This document shows positions 23,220 to 32,481 of a stretch of 64,000 nucleotides of DNA, one piece after another. This stretch comes from Thermofilum sp. (lineage in GTDB: Archaea > Thermoproteota > Thermoprotei > Thermofilales > Thermofilaceae): positions 446,541-510,540 of the forward strand of contig JAVYKX010000002.1 of assembly GCA_038741495.1 (NCBI GenBank). Reading direction: 5' to 3'. A model generated the notes under the pieces. It was not told the origin of the DNA and ran no database searches. It saw only the letters and a list, made by a program, of their open reading frames with translations. Within the stretch, counting starts at the first letter, position 1. Every line of letters starts with the position of its first letter. A program made the position numbers and the translations under genes.

Positions 23220-24896
23220 ATGCCGGTGATCGAGGTCGCTATTTGGGACCTGGAGCGCCTGGTGGGGCGCGCCCTTGATGCGGGCGAGCTGGCCGAGCTG
23301 CTCCCCAAGCTGAAGTGCGAGGTCGAGAGCATCGAGGGCAACCGGGTGAGCTACGAAGCTACCCACGACAGGCCCGACCTGTACTCTGCCGAGCTCCTCT
23401 CCGTCGCCCTGAAGGGGCTTCTAGGAGTCGAGCGGGGTCTGCCGAGGTTTGCCGTAGGTGATCCCGCGGGCGATGCACGCTTGGAGGGACCCCACTACAG
23501 GCCTTACGCATTCTTCGCTGTGGTTCAGGGGGTAGAGCTCGACGACGAGTCCATAAGGCAGCTGGTCCAGCTCCAAGAGAAGATTCACCTCACGTTCGGC
23601 CGAGACAGGAGAAAGGTCTCGATAGGCTTCTACGACTTGAGGGGTATCGAGTTCCCGATCAGGTACGTTGCCTGCGATCCAAAGTCCGTTAAGTTCAGGC
23701 CCCTCGGCTTCACAGTCGAGATGACGCCGGAGGAGGTGCTGAAGCAGCACCCGAAGGGCATAGAGTACCGCCACCTCGTCGAGGGACACGCTGCAGTTCC
23801 GCTAATCTTAGACGCTTCGGGGAAAGTGGTGAGCTTCCCGCCGATAACTAACAGCGAGGATTTCCGGGTCACCGAGGATACTAGGGACGTTTTAATCGAC
23901 GTTACAGCGACGGATCTCGAAGCAGGCAGGAGAGTGCTTTCGATAGTAGCTTCAGCGTTTGCAGCGAGGAAGGGAACTCTGAGGCCTGTGAGGATCCTGG
24001 GGGCAGGCCTTGAGGAGCTGTCCCCGAGGGTCGAGCCGGGCTCCATAACCTACGACAACGAGCTGACTAGGCGGCTACTCGGCCTCGACCTCTCAGTGGA
24101 GGAGGTGGCCGACCTCCTTCTCTCGATGCGGATGAGCCCGAGGCAGCTGGACCGGCAGCGCTTGGAGGTTCTTTACCCGTACTACAGGCTGGACATCCTC
24201 CACCCGGTGGACATCGCCGAGGAAATCGCGATGGCTTACGGTTACGAGCGGTTAGCCCCCGAGCCCCTGCCGCCGAAGCACCCCGGAAGAGAGCACCCGC
24301 TCGAGGTGTTCACGCGCGTAGCTCGCGAGGCGATGGTTGCTCTAGGCTTCACCGAGGTAAACAACTACATGATGTCGAGCAGGAAGCTCATGTTCGAGCT
24401 GATGAATCTGCCTGACCAGCCCATTATCGAGGTCGAGAACCCGAGGCACGAGGCTTACCAGGCGCTCCGAACGTGGATCGTGCCTCAGCTGCTACTCGTG
24501 ATGGCGAGCAGCAAGCACGCAGGCTACCCGCAGAGGATCTTCGAGGCGGGGGACATCGCAGTACCCGACGAGGCTTCGGAGAACCTCACCCGCGAGGAGA
24601 GGCACCTGGCCTTCGCGATCGCCGGGAGAGGAGTGACGCTGACTGACGGCTTGAGCACGCTTAAGGGCTTCGCCTCCCTACTTTCCCTCGAGCTGAGCCT
24701 ATCCCCCTTCGAGCACCCGAGCCTTATCCCGGGCAGAGCGGCTGCCGTGAGCTTCTGCGGGAGGGAGAGCGGCTTCGTGGGCGAAGTGCACCCGCAGGTT
24801 CTGGAGAACTTCGGCCTAGAAGTTCCCGTCGTCGTCTGCGAGCTGAACCTTGAGAGGGTGAGGGAATGCTACCTCTCGAGAAGGGCCTTCTCGTAG
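23220..24896 (+). CDS. pheT: Phenylalanyl-tRNA synthetase beta subunit
   Basis: 558 residues in the archaeal short form without the bacterial EMAP domain. Conserved features include the THDRPDLYS segment near 40, the B3/B4 editing domain in the first half, the B5 domain (YPYYRLDILHPVDIAEEIAMAYG) and a catalytic-like fold at the end. ATG 23220 is preferred to GTG 23211 because GAGGTGAG lies just before it. The 3' end overlaps the HAD gene by 31 bp, so the three genes are probably one operon. Confidence 0.95.
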   Translation: MPVIEVAIWDLERLVGRALDAGELAELLPKLKCEVESIEGNRVSYEATHDRPDLYSAELLSVALKGLLGVERGLPRFAVGDPAGDARLEGPHYRPYAFFAVVQGVELDDESIRQLVQLQEKIHLTFGRDRRKVSIGFYDLRGIEFPIRYVACDPKSVKFRPLGFTVEMTPEEVLKQHPKGIEYRHLVEGHAAVPLILDASGKVVSFPPITNSEDFRVTEDTRDVLIDVTATDLEAGRRVLSIVASAFAARKGTLRPVRILGAGLEELSPRVEPGSITYDNELTRRLLGLDLSVEEVADLLLSMRMSPRQLDRQRLEVLYPYYRLDILHPVDIAEEIAMAYGYERLAPEPLPPKHPGREHPLEVFTRVAREAMVALGFTEVNNYMMSSRKLMFELMNLPDQPIIEVENPRHEAYQALRTWIVPQLLLVMASSKHAGYPQRIFEAGDIAVPDEASENLTREERHLAFAIAGRGVTLTDGLSTLKGFASLLSLELSLSPFEHPSLIPGRAAAVSFCGRESGFVGEVHPQVLENFGLEVPVVVCELNLERVRECYLSRRAFS

Positions 24897-25567
24897 ATCT
24901 CTGGGGCACTCTCTTCTACCCCTCCGTCAGCCTAGAGGAGTACCACCTTCGCCGAGCTGAATGCCTATCCAGGGTGCTGGGCCTCCCCCTCGAGAGCGTC
25001 TACGAGGCTTACACGCATGCGAGAAGGCTCTCCGACGCTGTGAGAGCATGGTCGATGAGAGAGGTCGACGTTGTGGGGGAGGTTGTGATGATGCTCGCGA
25101 AGCTCGGCGTAGAGCCCGAGAGGAGGCTAGTCGAGAAGCTCGTGGAAGCGTACATGACCCCTTACGTGAACCTCCTTCAGGTCGCGGAAGGGGCTGCGGA
25201 GCTCCTCGAGAGCGCGCGGGAAGCAGGCTACAAAATCGTCTTAGCGTCCAACACGCTGAGCTCCAAGCACACAGTCCTGCTGCTACGGAGAGCCGGGCTC
25301 TACAGCTACTTCGACTTCATGGCTCTCAGCGACTCCATCGGCTTCCGCAAGCCGCACCCCCGCTTCTTTTCCCACGTAATACTTGGGGCCGGCATCTCGC
25401 CCCAGCGGAGCATCTTCCTGGGCGACGAGGAGTCGGATGTGGTCGGCGCGCAGCAGTTCGGTATGACCACGGTGGTTTACACGGGCTTCCACGAGTACAA
25501 GGGTAGCGCTAAGCCGAGCTTCGCAACCTCCCGTCTTCTCGACGTTATCGGCCTCCTGCGCGGCTAG
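24866..25567 (+). CDS. HAD-superfamily hydrolase
   Basis: A 233-residue HAD phosphatase-like enzyme. Motif I is LLVDLWGTL with nucleophile Asp; the usual second Asp is replaced by Trp, as in some dehalogenase-like members. Motif II is LASNT, motif III the Lys of RKPHP and motif IV GDEESDVVGA. A helical C1 cap lies between residues 20 and 95. The substituted acid/base residue suggests either an altered reaction or a phosphatase using another acid. It overlaps pheT by 31 bp, so translation is probably coupled. Confidence 0.85.
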   Translation: MLPLEKGLLVDLWGTLFYPSVSLEEYHLRRAECLSRVLGLPLESVYEAYTHARRLSDAVRAWSMREVDVVGEVVMMLAKLGVEPERRLVEKLVEAYMTPYVNLLQVAEGAAELLESAREAGYKIVLASNTLSSKHTVLLLRRAGLYSYFDFMALSDSIGFRKPHPRFFSHVILGAGISPQRSIFLGDEESDVVGAQQFGMTTVVYTGFHEYKGSAKPSFATSRLLDVIGLLRG

Positions 25568-25578
25568 CCTCGCCAAGC

Positions 25579-25586
25579 TTTTTAAA
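25579..25586 (+). promoter_or_regulatory. TATA box of the glucan phosphorylase gene
   Basis: TTTTTAAA lies about 33 bp before ATG 25616, which fits a leaderless or near-leaderless transcript. A tiny ATG-initiated frame (ATG AAG ATG CGT TGA) just ahead is probably not transcribed. Confidence 0.6.
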
Positions 25587-25615
25587 AAACGTTCAACAAT
25601 GAAGATGCGTTGACT

Positions 25616-27151
25616 ATGGCTAGCGATCCCGACGTGATAGTGAGTGTGACTCCCGAGATCGCTCTCGACATCGGCTGGACGTACTCCGGAGGCCTTGGAG
25701 TCCTCGAGGGCGACAAGTTCTACGCTGCAGCCCGGCTCGGCCTAAAGTACTTTGCAATCACGCTCCTCTACACCGGCGGCTACGTGGACTACGAGTACGA
25801 CGAGCAGAAAGGCTTTATCGCCAAGCACCAGGAGCAGAGCGACTTTATAAACTCCCTGGTTCGGAGCGGAGAGCTGGAGGTGGAGATCGGGGGGCGCCGC
25901 ACGCCTCTCAGCGTCTGGGAGTACAGGCGCGGCACCGCGACCGCCGTGTTCCTGAAACCCGAGGATCCCGAGCTGGCTAGGATAACCTCCAGGCTGTACC
26001 TGGAAGATAACGCGCGCGAGCGCTTCCTCAAGTACACTGTGCTCGCGAAGGGGGCTGTCGAGTACATTAAGAGCTTCGTGGGCCTCGACAGGGTCCGCTA
26101 CATTGACCTCCAGGAAGCGTACACCGCGCTGATTCCGCTCGCTCTGAAGATCCCTGGGCGCTACAGGCTGATCGTCCACACTCCAGGACCCTGGGGCCAC
26201 CCGGCGTTCCCCAGCGGCTTCTTCAGGGAGGAGTACGGCTACTACTTCATCGAGGACCCCGTGGTCCTCACCAGCATCGGCGCAGCGCTCGCCTGGGAGG
26301 TGATCTTCGTCTCCGCCAAGCACTACGACATCATGAGGAGGGTGCTGCCCCACTACATCGACAAAGCGCGCTTCGTCACCAACGGCGTCGAGCTAGAGCG
26401 CTGGATGCACCCCCAGCTGCTCAAGAGCCTGGCGAAAGGCGAGCTGGACGTCGAAACCCTAGCTAAGCTTAGAGGGGAGATGCGGGCAGAGCTTCTAAAG
26501 CTGCTGAAGTCGAGGAAGCCCGAGCTCCCAGAGGACGCGATGATCGTGACTTGGGCGAGAAGGTTGACAAGGTACAAGCGCCCCTACTTCGCGGCTAAGC
26601 TCATCGAGGAGACGGAGGGCAGAGACGTGATCTTCGTCCTGGGCGGTAAGGCCCACCCGCACGACGCGGAGGGCCTCGCTTACATGAAGCAGTTCAAAGA
26701 GCTGGAGAAGAGGTACCGGAACGTCGTCTACATCCACGACTTCGACGCGGGGAAAGCCAAGCTGGTTGTACAGGGCTCTGACCTCTGGTTGTTCACCCCG
26801 TTCCCAGGCTGGGAGGCTTGCGGGACGAGCTTCATGAAAGCCGCGGTGAACGGCGTCCCGTCCCTAGCCTCGAGGGATGGCGGCGCCGTGGAACTCATCA
26901 AAGACAACGTGAACGGCTGGCTGTTCGGAGTAGATCTCAGGGACCTCACCTCTCTCAGCAGCGCCCAGTCCCAGAAGATCGACGAGAGCGAGTACGCAGA
27001 GATGAAGGCGAAGTTCAGCAACATTCTCGCGAAGTTCAGAGACGAGAGGAACGAGTACATGCGAGTCTCCCTGAGCGCTGTGCTCACCTTCGCTCCTAGA
27101 GTCAGCATGGACAGAGTCATGCGGGAGTACTATCCCGACATGGTTCGTTGA
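25616..27151 (+). CDS. glgP: Alpha-glucan (glycogen/maltodextrin) phosphorylase, short archaeal form
   Basis: 511 residues of the GT35 type. It shortens alpha-1,4-glucans with phosphate to give glucose-1-phosphate. The signature EACGTSFMKAAVNG...DGGAVELI (about 402-427) matches the phosphorylase PLP site, the Lys of FMK being the PLP lysine. The TPEIALDIGWTYSGGLGVLEGD start is the substrate-side signature of the short phosphorylases. Bacterial and animal enzymes are about 800 residues, so this is the compact version. ATG 25616 is chosen from the TATA spacing. A glycogen synthase-like activity cannot be fully excluded. Confidence 0.85.
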   Translation: MASDPDVIVSVTPEIALDIGWTYSGGLGVLEGDKFYAAARLGLKYFAITLLYTGGYVDYEYDEQKGFIAKHQEQSDFINSLVRSGELEVEIGGRRTPLSVWEYRRGTATAVFLKPEDPELARITSRLYLEDNARERFLKYTVLAKGAVEYIKSFVGLDRVRYIDLQEAYTALIPLALKIPGRYRLIVHTPGPWGHPAFPSGFFREEYGYYFIEDPVVLTSIGAALAWEVIFVSAKHYDIMRRVLPHYIDKARFVTNGVELERWMHPQLLKSLAKGELDVETLAKLRGEMRAELLKLLKSRKPELPEDAMIVTWARRLTRYKRPYFAAKLIEETEGRDVIFVLGGKAHPHDAEGLAYMKQFKELEKRYRNVVYIHDFDAGKAKLVVQGSDLWLFTPFPGWEACGTSFMKAAVNGVPSLASRDGGAVELIKDNVNGWLFGVDLRDLTSLSSAQSQKIDESEYAEMKAKFSNILAKFRDERNEYMRVSLSAVLTFAPRVSMDRVMREYYPDMVR

Positions 27152-27200
27152 GCTCCGCGTTAGGAAATACGCTTTTTAGCACCCCGCGCTCCTACTCTCG

Positions 27201-28328
27201 ATGATCAGCTTCACGCACTTCCACCCGACCCGCGTCCTTTTCGGCCGGGGAGCGCTGAAAGAGCTCGGGAAAGCCTCCGAAGGCTTGGGCAGAAGAGCTC
27301 TAGTGGTCACGGGCAGAACCTTCGCGGTCAAGCACGGCTACCTGGACTTGATCAGGAAGCAGCTGGAAGAGAAGGGTGTGCAAGTATCCAGCTTCTCGGA
27401 TGTCGAGCCCAACCCCACCCTTAGCACTGTGATGCGGTGCGCCGAAGCAGCGCAGAGAGCTTCAGCAGACTTCTTCGTAGCTTTCGGGGGTGGCAGCGTC
27501 CTCGACACAGCTAAAGCTGCTAACGTCGTGTACACGCTCGGGGGCCGCGTAGAGGACTACCTCTACCCGAAAACTGTCAGCGGGGAGCTCCGCCCGCTTA
27601 TCGCTATCCCCACTACGCACGGCACAGGGAGTGAAGTCACAAAGTACGCGGTGCTCGTCGACGAGAAAACCAAGATGAAAGTAACTGTGTCTGGCGAAGC
27701 ACTCTACCCCACGGTAGCACTCCTCGACCCTGAAGTTCTCGTGCATCTCCCGCGGGACCAGGCTGCAGCCACAGGGCTCGACGCGCTAAGCCACGCAGTA
27801 GAAGCGTACTTCAGCAGGCGCGCCACCCCGCTTTCAGACATGTTCGCGCTCGAGGCTTCGAGAATCGCAGCACGCTACCTTCCGTGTGCTGTCGAAGGCA
27901 TCCTGGAGTGCAGGGAGTGGTTGCTCTACGCGAGCCTTCTTGCGGGCTATGCGATCAACTTCACCGGAACCAACGTCGGGCACGGCCTAGGCTACCCTCT
28001 CACCACGAGGTACAACCTGCCTCACGGCTTAGCGAACGCGATGATCCTTCCCGGAGCTGCAGTCTACTACGAAGCCTACATGCCCGGCAGGGTTGAAACC
28101 TACCTCGAGTACCTCGGCCTAAAGGGCATGCTCGGCGGGCTCCGCGAGCTCCTTACAGAGCTCAAGCGGTTGGTTGGAGCACCGCTCAGGCTGCGAGAGC
28201 TGGGTATCAGCGAGAGAGACCTGGAGAGCCTGGCGAGCGAGGGGCTCCGGTACCAGAGGAACCTGCAGAACTCGCCTTTCGACTTCCGCGAAGAGCACGC
28301 GAAGAGAATTCTGGAGATCGTCTACTAG
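27201..28328 (+). CDS. Iron-containing (type III) alcohol dehydrogenase
   Basis: 375 residues. The NAD(P) turn GGGSVLDTAK lies near 96, IPTTHGTGSEVT follows, and metal ligands fall in GLDALSHAVE, HGLGYPLT and NLPHGLANA. These enzymes interconvert alcohols and aldehydes or ketones; substrate is unknown. It follows glgP by 49 bp in the same direction and could be co-transcribed. The 3' end lies 1 bp from the convergent THEP1 gene. Confidence 0.9.
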   Translation: MISFTHFHPTRVLFGRGALKELGKASEGLGRRALVVTGRTFAVKHGYLDLIRKQLEEKGVQVSSFSDVEPNPTLSTVMRCAEAAQRASADFFVAFGGGSVLDTAKAANVVYTLGGRVEDYLYPKTVSGELRPLIAIPTTHGTGSEVTKYAVLVDEKTKMKVTVSGEALYPTVALLDPEVLVHLPRDQAAATGLDALSHAVEAYFSRRATPLSDMFALEASRIAARYLPCAVEGILECREWLLYASLLAGYAINFTGTNVGHGLGYPLTTRYNLPHGLANAMILPGAAVYYEAYMPGRVETYLEYLGLKGMLGGLRELLTELKRLVGAPLRLRELGISERDLESLASEGLRYQRNLQNSPFDFREEHAKRILEIVY

Positions 28329-28329
28329 C

Positions 28330-28881
28330 CTAGCCGCCGCTGACCAGGCTCGCTATCGTCTTTGCCAGCTCGTACGGCAAGCGCTCCCGCACCTCGAGAG
28401 TGATCGTGTAGAGCTTCACGTCCGAACGGGAGAGTATCCTCCTACCTACATCGGTCTCGCCGGCCCTCACGTGGATCGTCGCGAGGACAGGCTTAGGAGA
28501 GTCTAGCGCGGCGAAAACAGCGTCAACGAACCGCCGGCTCAGCAGCTCCATCGGGCCGATCTCGTCGATCAGGATGACCTGTGCTTCCCTCATCGCCCTC
28601 TCTATAGCTCCCACACCAACACTCTCCAGGTCGGCCAGGTTGACGACGTACCTCCCGATTCTCGGCCCGGAACCCCCACCGACGCTGGCCAGCGTGCCCA
28701 CGCGCCTCCCCGCAACGTCCCTGACCTCGAAGCCAACCCTCACCCCACCCTCCCGCCTCTCGAGCGTGATCATCCCGCCGACCCTCACCCCCCTGCTGAC
28801 CAAGAGCTCCGCCGTCCTCTGGACGCACGTAGTCTTCCCGATACCCGGCCTCCCTGTCACGAGAAGGTTCTTCGCAGTCAC
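28330..28881 (-). CDS. THEP1-type nucleoside-triphosphatase
   Basis: A 183-residue P-loop NTPase with Walker A GRPGIGKTT (10-18) and Walker B LIDEIGPMEL (about 103-112), the signature of the THEP1/human NTPCR family. These hydrolyse NTPs slowly and are thought to be linked to RNA or nucleotide metabolism. ATG at 28881 overlaps the surE stop by 4 bp (ATGA), so it is the last gene of a coupled operon with surE, the FTHF cycloligase and a nucleotidyltransferase. Confidence 0.9.
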   Translation of the reverse strand: MTAKNLLVTGRPGIGKTTCVQRTAELLVSRGVRVGGMITLERREGGVRVGFEVRDVAGRRVGTLASVGGGSGPRIGRYVVNLADLESVGVGAIERAMREAQVILIDEIGPMELLSRRFVDAVFAALDSPKPVLATIHVRAGETDVGRRILSRSDVKLYTITLEVRERLPYELAKTIASLVSGG

Positions 28882-29669
28882 GCAGCCTCCCTCTGCAACC
28901 GCTTAGCGATGCTCTCGATGAAAGCTGAGAAAGCCTCATCTCCTGTCGTGAACAGGGAGCTGAGCGCGAGAGGGGTGATCGCTACTTTCCCTTCCTCTAG
29001 CACAGCACGAACGTCGGTACCCTTCTCCGCCTCGACGGGCTGACCGTACAGCCAGTAGTACGGCCTGCCCTGCGGGTCCACGCGCTTCACAACCGCCGCC
29101 GAGAACCTTCTCCTAGCTGGAGGCACGACAACAACCTCGCTGGAAATAACGGGTGGAATGTTCACGTTCAGGACGTCTATGCCTCTCGGGAACCCCAGCT
29201 GGGTGATCGTGCCGAGAACTGCGCGGACAACCTCGCTGACGAACCTGCGGTAACCCGGCTCCTCCAGCTCACCTGGCTCCCTCACAGCAGCGCTGAATGC
29301 CACTCCGGGAACGCCCTCGATAGCGGCCTGGAGAACCGCCCCAAGGGTGCCCGAAGTGAGCATCACCTGGATGCTCAGGTTATCCCCCACGTTCACCCCT
29401 GAGAGCACGAGGTCGGGCCTACCGACGACAACGTTCATCGCGATGTATATCACGTCGCTCGGCGTCCCGCTCACGAGGTAGGCGAGCTCACCGCTAAGGT
29501 TCAGCTTGTTTACCCGAACAGGCTTGTGTAGGGTGAGGCCCAGCCCCGTCGCGGACTTTGGGGTTTCAGGCACCACTACGAATACCTCGCCGAAAGACCT
29601 GGCGACCTCCGCGAGAATCCAGAGGCCCGGGCTGAACGGGCCATCGTCGTTTGTCACGATAAACCTCAT
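28878..29669 (-). CDS. surE: 5'/3'-nucleotidase SurE
   Basis: 263 residues. The metal site opens with TNDDG, and the family motifs TGLGLTLHKPVR, SGTPSDV and SGVNVGDNL follow. SurE dephosphorylates nucleoside monophosphates and short polyphosphates. It is middle-to-distal in an operon with THEP1 (4 bp overlap) and the cycloligase (23 bp gap), an arrangement that suggests nucleotide salvage. Confidence 0.95.
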   Translation of the reverse strand: MRFIVTNDDGPFSPGLWILAEVARSFGEVFVVVPETPKSATGLGLTLHKPVRVNKLNLSGELAYLVSGTPSDVIYIAMNVVVGRPDLVLSGVNVGDNLSIQVMLTSGTLGAVLQAAIEGVPGVAFSAAVREPGELEEPGYRRFVSEVVRAVLGTITQLGFPRGIDVLNVNIPPVISSEVVVVPPARRRFSAAVVKRVDPQGRPYYWLYGQPVEAEKGTDVRAVLEEGKVAITPLALSSLFTTGDEAFSAFIESIAKRLQREAA

Positions 29670-29692
29670 CCTGCTTGATGGCTCCCGCGCAG

Positions 29693-30421
29693 CTAAAATG
29701 CTTTCCTGCGCTCGAGAAGAATCTTCAGCAGCGGGATCGCCTCGACCTCCTCCTTCCTGAGGATCGCCGGAATGATGCCCGGAGGCCTCGGCTTATCCCG
29801 CGTGCAGCGTATAGCCCTGGTCGGCGTGAAGATCCAGTCCACTGGCACGTCGTGCTCGCCCATCGGAACCCTCTCCACAACCTGTAGGTCATGAACCGTG
29901 GTGACGATAGGAGTATCCTCGCCCACCAGGCCCAGCTCCCGGAGAATCGCGTACTCTAAATCCGAGTAGCCGCCGCCTTTCCCCACCCTTCCGCCGCGAG
30001 CGTCCACGGCAACGCTCCCCGCAACCTTCAAGTCTACCGGCGGCGCGTCGAGCCTAGTTTCACCGAGGGAGAAGGCTCCCCGAATGGTTGCAGCGAAGCT
30101 GTACTTAGACGGGCTGATGCGCCTCGGGTCCACTATGATGAAACCTCTCCTGAGCCTTGGGGACGCCATCACGAGAAGCTTCCCATGCCTCAGCACGGCC
30201 TCCCTCACGGGTCTCTGCGGCGAGTCAGGGTTCGAGAAGACTACCTCCGCCTCCTCGAACACCTTCTCCTGGGTGAGTCGCCTCGCGGCTACCTCGGCTC
30301 CAACGAAGTTCGGGATTCTGCCTTCGATGGGGAACGGCGGCCTGGCTACGCGGCGCTCTAAGAGGAGGGAGTAAACCCGCCTGCGGAGCTCCTCCTTCTC
30401 CTTCGAGAGGCTTCCGCTCAT
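29693..30421 (-). CDS. 5-formyltetrahydrofolate cyclo-ligase family protein
   Basis: 242 residues. The ATP/substrate motif GKGGGYSDLEYA and the C-terminal HDVPVDWIFTPTR are diagnostic of the FTHF cyclo-ligase fold. In bacteria the enzyme recovers 5-formyl-THF as methenyl-THF; archaeal members may act on another pterin or in an unrelated ligation. ATG overlaps the upstream nucleotidyltransferase stop by 4 bp. Confidence 0.85.
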   Translation of the reverse strand: MSGSLSKEKEELRRRVYSLLLERRVARPPFPIEGRIPNFVGAEVAARRLTQEKVFEEAEVVFSNPDSPQRPVREAVLRHGKLLVMASPRLRRGFIIVDPRRISPSKYSFAATIRGAFSLGETRLDAPPVDLKVAGSVAVDARGGRVGKGGGYSDLEYAILRELGLVGEDTPIVTTVHDLQVVERVPMGEHDVPVDWIFTPTRAIRCTRDKPRPPGIIPAILRKEEVEAIPLLKILLERRKAF

Positions 30422-31248
30422 GATCTGGTGCGCCTCGCTACGGGAACGCTGGTGTCGATGGTCTCCTTATCCTTGCCGACCCCCTTGACTGCCATGTAGA
30501 GAACCCCGCCCTCTTCCCTCAGCGTAACATCCGAAACGAAGAGAGCCTCAACCTTCCTCAACGCCTCCCACCACTCGGCGCGCTCGTAGCCCAGCAGCTC
30601 GAGAACCGCGTTGTAGCAGCTGGCGAGAAGCTCGTGGAGCTCGCCGGCCTCGACACCCACCCTCCTGGCTTCCCTCACTCTAGCGAAGACGTGCACAGCA
30701 CTGCCTGCAGGTTTGAGAGCCTCCACTACCTCATCGTCCGAGAACGGGAGCACTCCTCTACAAGCTGCGTAGAACCTGGCTGCGCTCCTCACCGCCCTGT
30801 ACGCGTAGTTGACGCTCCAGACGTATCTGCCGGCTGAGAGGTTCTCGATGGAGAGGGCGAGGCACGCAAGCGCGTGGCGGCGCAGGTACTCTAGAGTCCT
30901 CTCGTTGATCGGCGGTTTGCACGCACGCAGGTTCTCGAACTCCTCGTCGCTGTATATCACCTTCCCCCCGCTCAGCACCTCGTGGGCGAGGTACTCTCCC
31001 TCGCTCACCATCCTCCTGAAGCTCTCCAGGTCTAGCACTATGGTAGACACGTTGGAGCCCAGCATCTCGGCTATCTGCCCCCTAAGCGCCGCGGGGACCT
31101 TTTCCTTGACGAGTATCAGAAGGTTCAGCTCGCTGACCTGAGCCCTGTCCTCTGGCCTGATCATGGAGCCGTAGGCGATCACCGCGGAGAGGTTCTTCCC
31201 GAGAACGTTCCTCAGAGCTTCGTGAACCGGGAGCAACTGCGACGACAC
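30418..31248 (-). CDS. Nucleotidyltransferase-like protein with HEPN-like C-terminus
   Basis: The N-terminal part (about 5-85 from the GTG at 31248) resembles a minimal nucleotidyltransferase: VIAYGSMI has the Gly-Ser of the fold, but the following acidic pair reads SELNLLIL, so one metal-binding Asp seems lost. Residues 120-240 are helical, with YVWSVNYAYRAVRSAARF, typical of HEPN domains. MNT-HEPN pairs often act as toxin-antitoxin or RNA-modifying units; this is a fused, possibly inactive version. The GTG 31248 start is chosen because a longer frame from 31299 would run through the shared promoter. Confidence 0.55.
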   Translation of the reverse strand: MSSQLLPVHEALRNVLGKNLSAVIAYGSMIRPEDRAQVSELNLLILVKEKVPAALRGQIAEMLGSNVSTIVLDLESFRRMVSEGEYLAHEVLSGGKVIYSDEEFENLRACKPPINERTLEYLRRHALACLALSIENLSAGRYVWSVNYAYRAVRSAARFYAACRGVLPFSDDEVVEALKPAGSAVHVFARVREARRVGVEAGELHELLASCYNAVLELLGYERAEWWEALRKVEALFVSDVTLREEGGVLYMAVKGVGKDKETIDTSVPVARRTRS

Positions 31249-31310
31249 GCTTGTTCTACGCGAGAAGTGGTGAGGGGAAAGATAAAAGCTTTCACACACC
31301 GCTATTTCAC
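31249..31310. promoter_or_regulatory. Shared divergent promoter with a symmetric TATA element
   Basis: GATAAAAGC at 31281-31289, preceded by GGGGAAA, reads as BRE-TATA for the HIT gene, whose GTG is 25 bp downstream. The same box read on the other strand (GCTTTTATC) serves the nucleotidyltransferase gene, with its GTG 38 bp away. One element may feed both genes. Confidence 0.5.
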
Positions 31311-31721
31311 GTGCACTGCGTCTTCTGCAGGATAGCGAGAGGCGCGGAGCACGCGTGCATCGTGCACCGAGGCGAGAATGTCATCGCTTTCCTGGACAAG
31401 TACCCCGTGAGCCTTGGGCATACTCTCATCGCACCTCTCGAGCACTACTCCGATGTGTTCGAGGTGCCCGAGCGCGTTCTCGCCGAGATGATTGTAGCAG
31501 CGAAGCTTGTAGCAAGCGCGCAGAAGCTCTCGCTGGGCGCTACCGGCGTGAAGCTGGTGATGAACAACGGCCGCGAAGCAGGACAGGAAGTTTTCCACGC
31601 ACACCTCCACGTCATACCCTACGGGGTCGCCCGCCTCGGCAGGCGCGAGCTGAGGGCTGAGGAGTGCGAGGAGGTGGCGGGCGCTCTACGGGAGGCCATC
31701 GGCAGGCTGTCTCGCAGGTGA
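31311..31721 (+). CDS. HIT-family nucleotide hydrolase
   Basis: 136 residues from GTG 31311 (MHCVFCRIARG). The catalytic histidine triad HAHLHVIP lies near residue 95, and an N-terminal CxxC is typical of Hint/HIT proteins. These cleave nucleotide phosphoramidates or dinucleotides. The in-frame TTG at 31251 would extend through the TATA box and is rejected. The last 36 bp overlap the convergent Dph6-like gene. Confidence 0.92.
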   Translation: MHCVFCRIARGAEHACIVHRGENVIAFLDKYPVSLGHTLIAPLEHYSDVFEVPERVLAEMIVAAKLVASAQKLSLGATGVKLVMNNGREAGQEVFHAHLHVIPYGVARLGRRELRAEECEEVAGALREAIGRLSRR

Positions 31722-32399
31722 GCTGGTTTTGCTGGCCAGTGCAGCTTTCTCGATGAAGAGAGTGGCGTCGTAGCCTCCCCCCTCAACCCTCCAGCTCAGG
31801 GGTACGATCCTCTTCGTGAAGAGCGGGGCGTCGAGCACGAAAGTCTCGTACTCGCCCCCCTCGCCCGAGGGGTTAACGTAGTTCTTTAGGCGCACGAGTA
31901 GGTCGACGGTCTCCCGGTCTATCTGCCTCCCGAGCAGCGACCTGGTCAGGGGGTAGCCTGCTACGCGCGTGATTATAGCTTCTATCCGCCTCTCCACGAT
32001 CTCTCGCAGGAGGGATTCCTCGTCCTCCCCCCACAGGGGGTTAACGCTCCTCAACCCCTGGCTCTCGCAAACCGCCGAGAAGCGCTCCAGCTGGTACCGC
32101 GATTTCACCGCACCGGTAACCAAGGCCTCCACCCTGTAGGCGCGCCGCGCTGCCGCCAGGGCTTTACGCAGAGCTTCGATGCCGCTAGGCTCGTCATCCC
32201 CGGTGCGCGCTTTCACGAGCGGTAAGTTCAGCGCGCGCGCCTGAAGCTCCGTGAGGTGAGCGTTGGGGAAGTGGAAGAGCGCGCTCTCAACCGAGCTGGG
32301 CAGCAGGGTGACGAGGCAGGCGACCTCGTGCTCCTCTTTAACCCGCACCATGGCGAGAGTGGAGTCCTTGCCTCCCGAGAAGAGCACCGCGACCCGCAA
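31686..32399 (-). CDS. dph6: Diphthine-ammonia ligase-like ATP pyrophosphatase (Dph6 family)
   Basis: 237 residues. The PP-loop SGGKDS is at 8-13, and the family motif EGGEYETFV near 195 is diagnostic. Dph6 performs the final amidation of diphthamide on elongation factor aEF2. TTG at 32399 follows a GTTATAAG box by about 30 bp and is likely leaderless; GTG at 32387 is an alternative. The C-terminal tail is overlapped by the HIT gene on the other strand. Confidence 0.88.
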   Translation of the reverse strand: MRVAVLFSGGKDSTLAMVRVKEEHEVACLVTLLPSSVESALFHFPNAHLTELQARALNLPLVKARTGDDEPSGIEALRKALAAARRAYRVEALVTGAVKSRYQLERFSAVCESQGLRSVNPLWGEDEESLLREIVERRIEAIITRVAGYPLTRSLLGRQIDRETVDLLVRLKNYVNPSGEGGEYETFVLDAPLFTKRIVPLSWRVEGGGYDATLFIEKAALASKTSSPARQPADGLP

Positions 32400-32481
32400 G
32401 TCTGCTCGGCCGCGGGCACTGCTGCGCGGCTTATAACCCTTCCGCGCGCGGAGAGCGGAAGATAGTAATAGCTGTCTAGTT

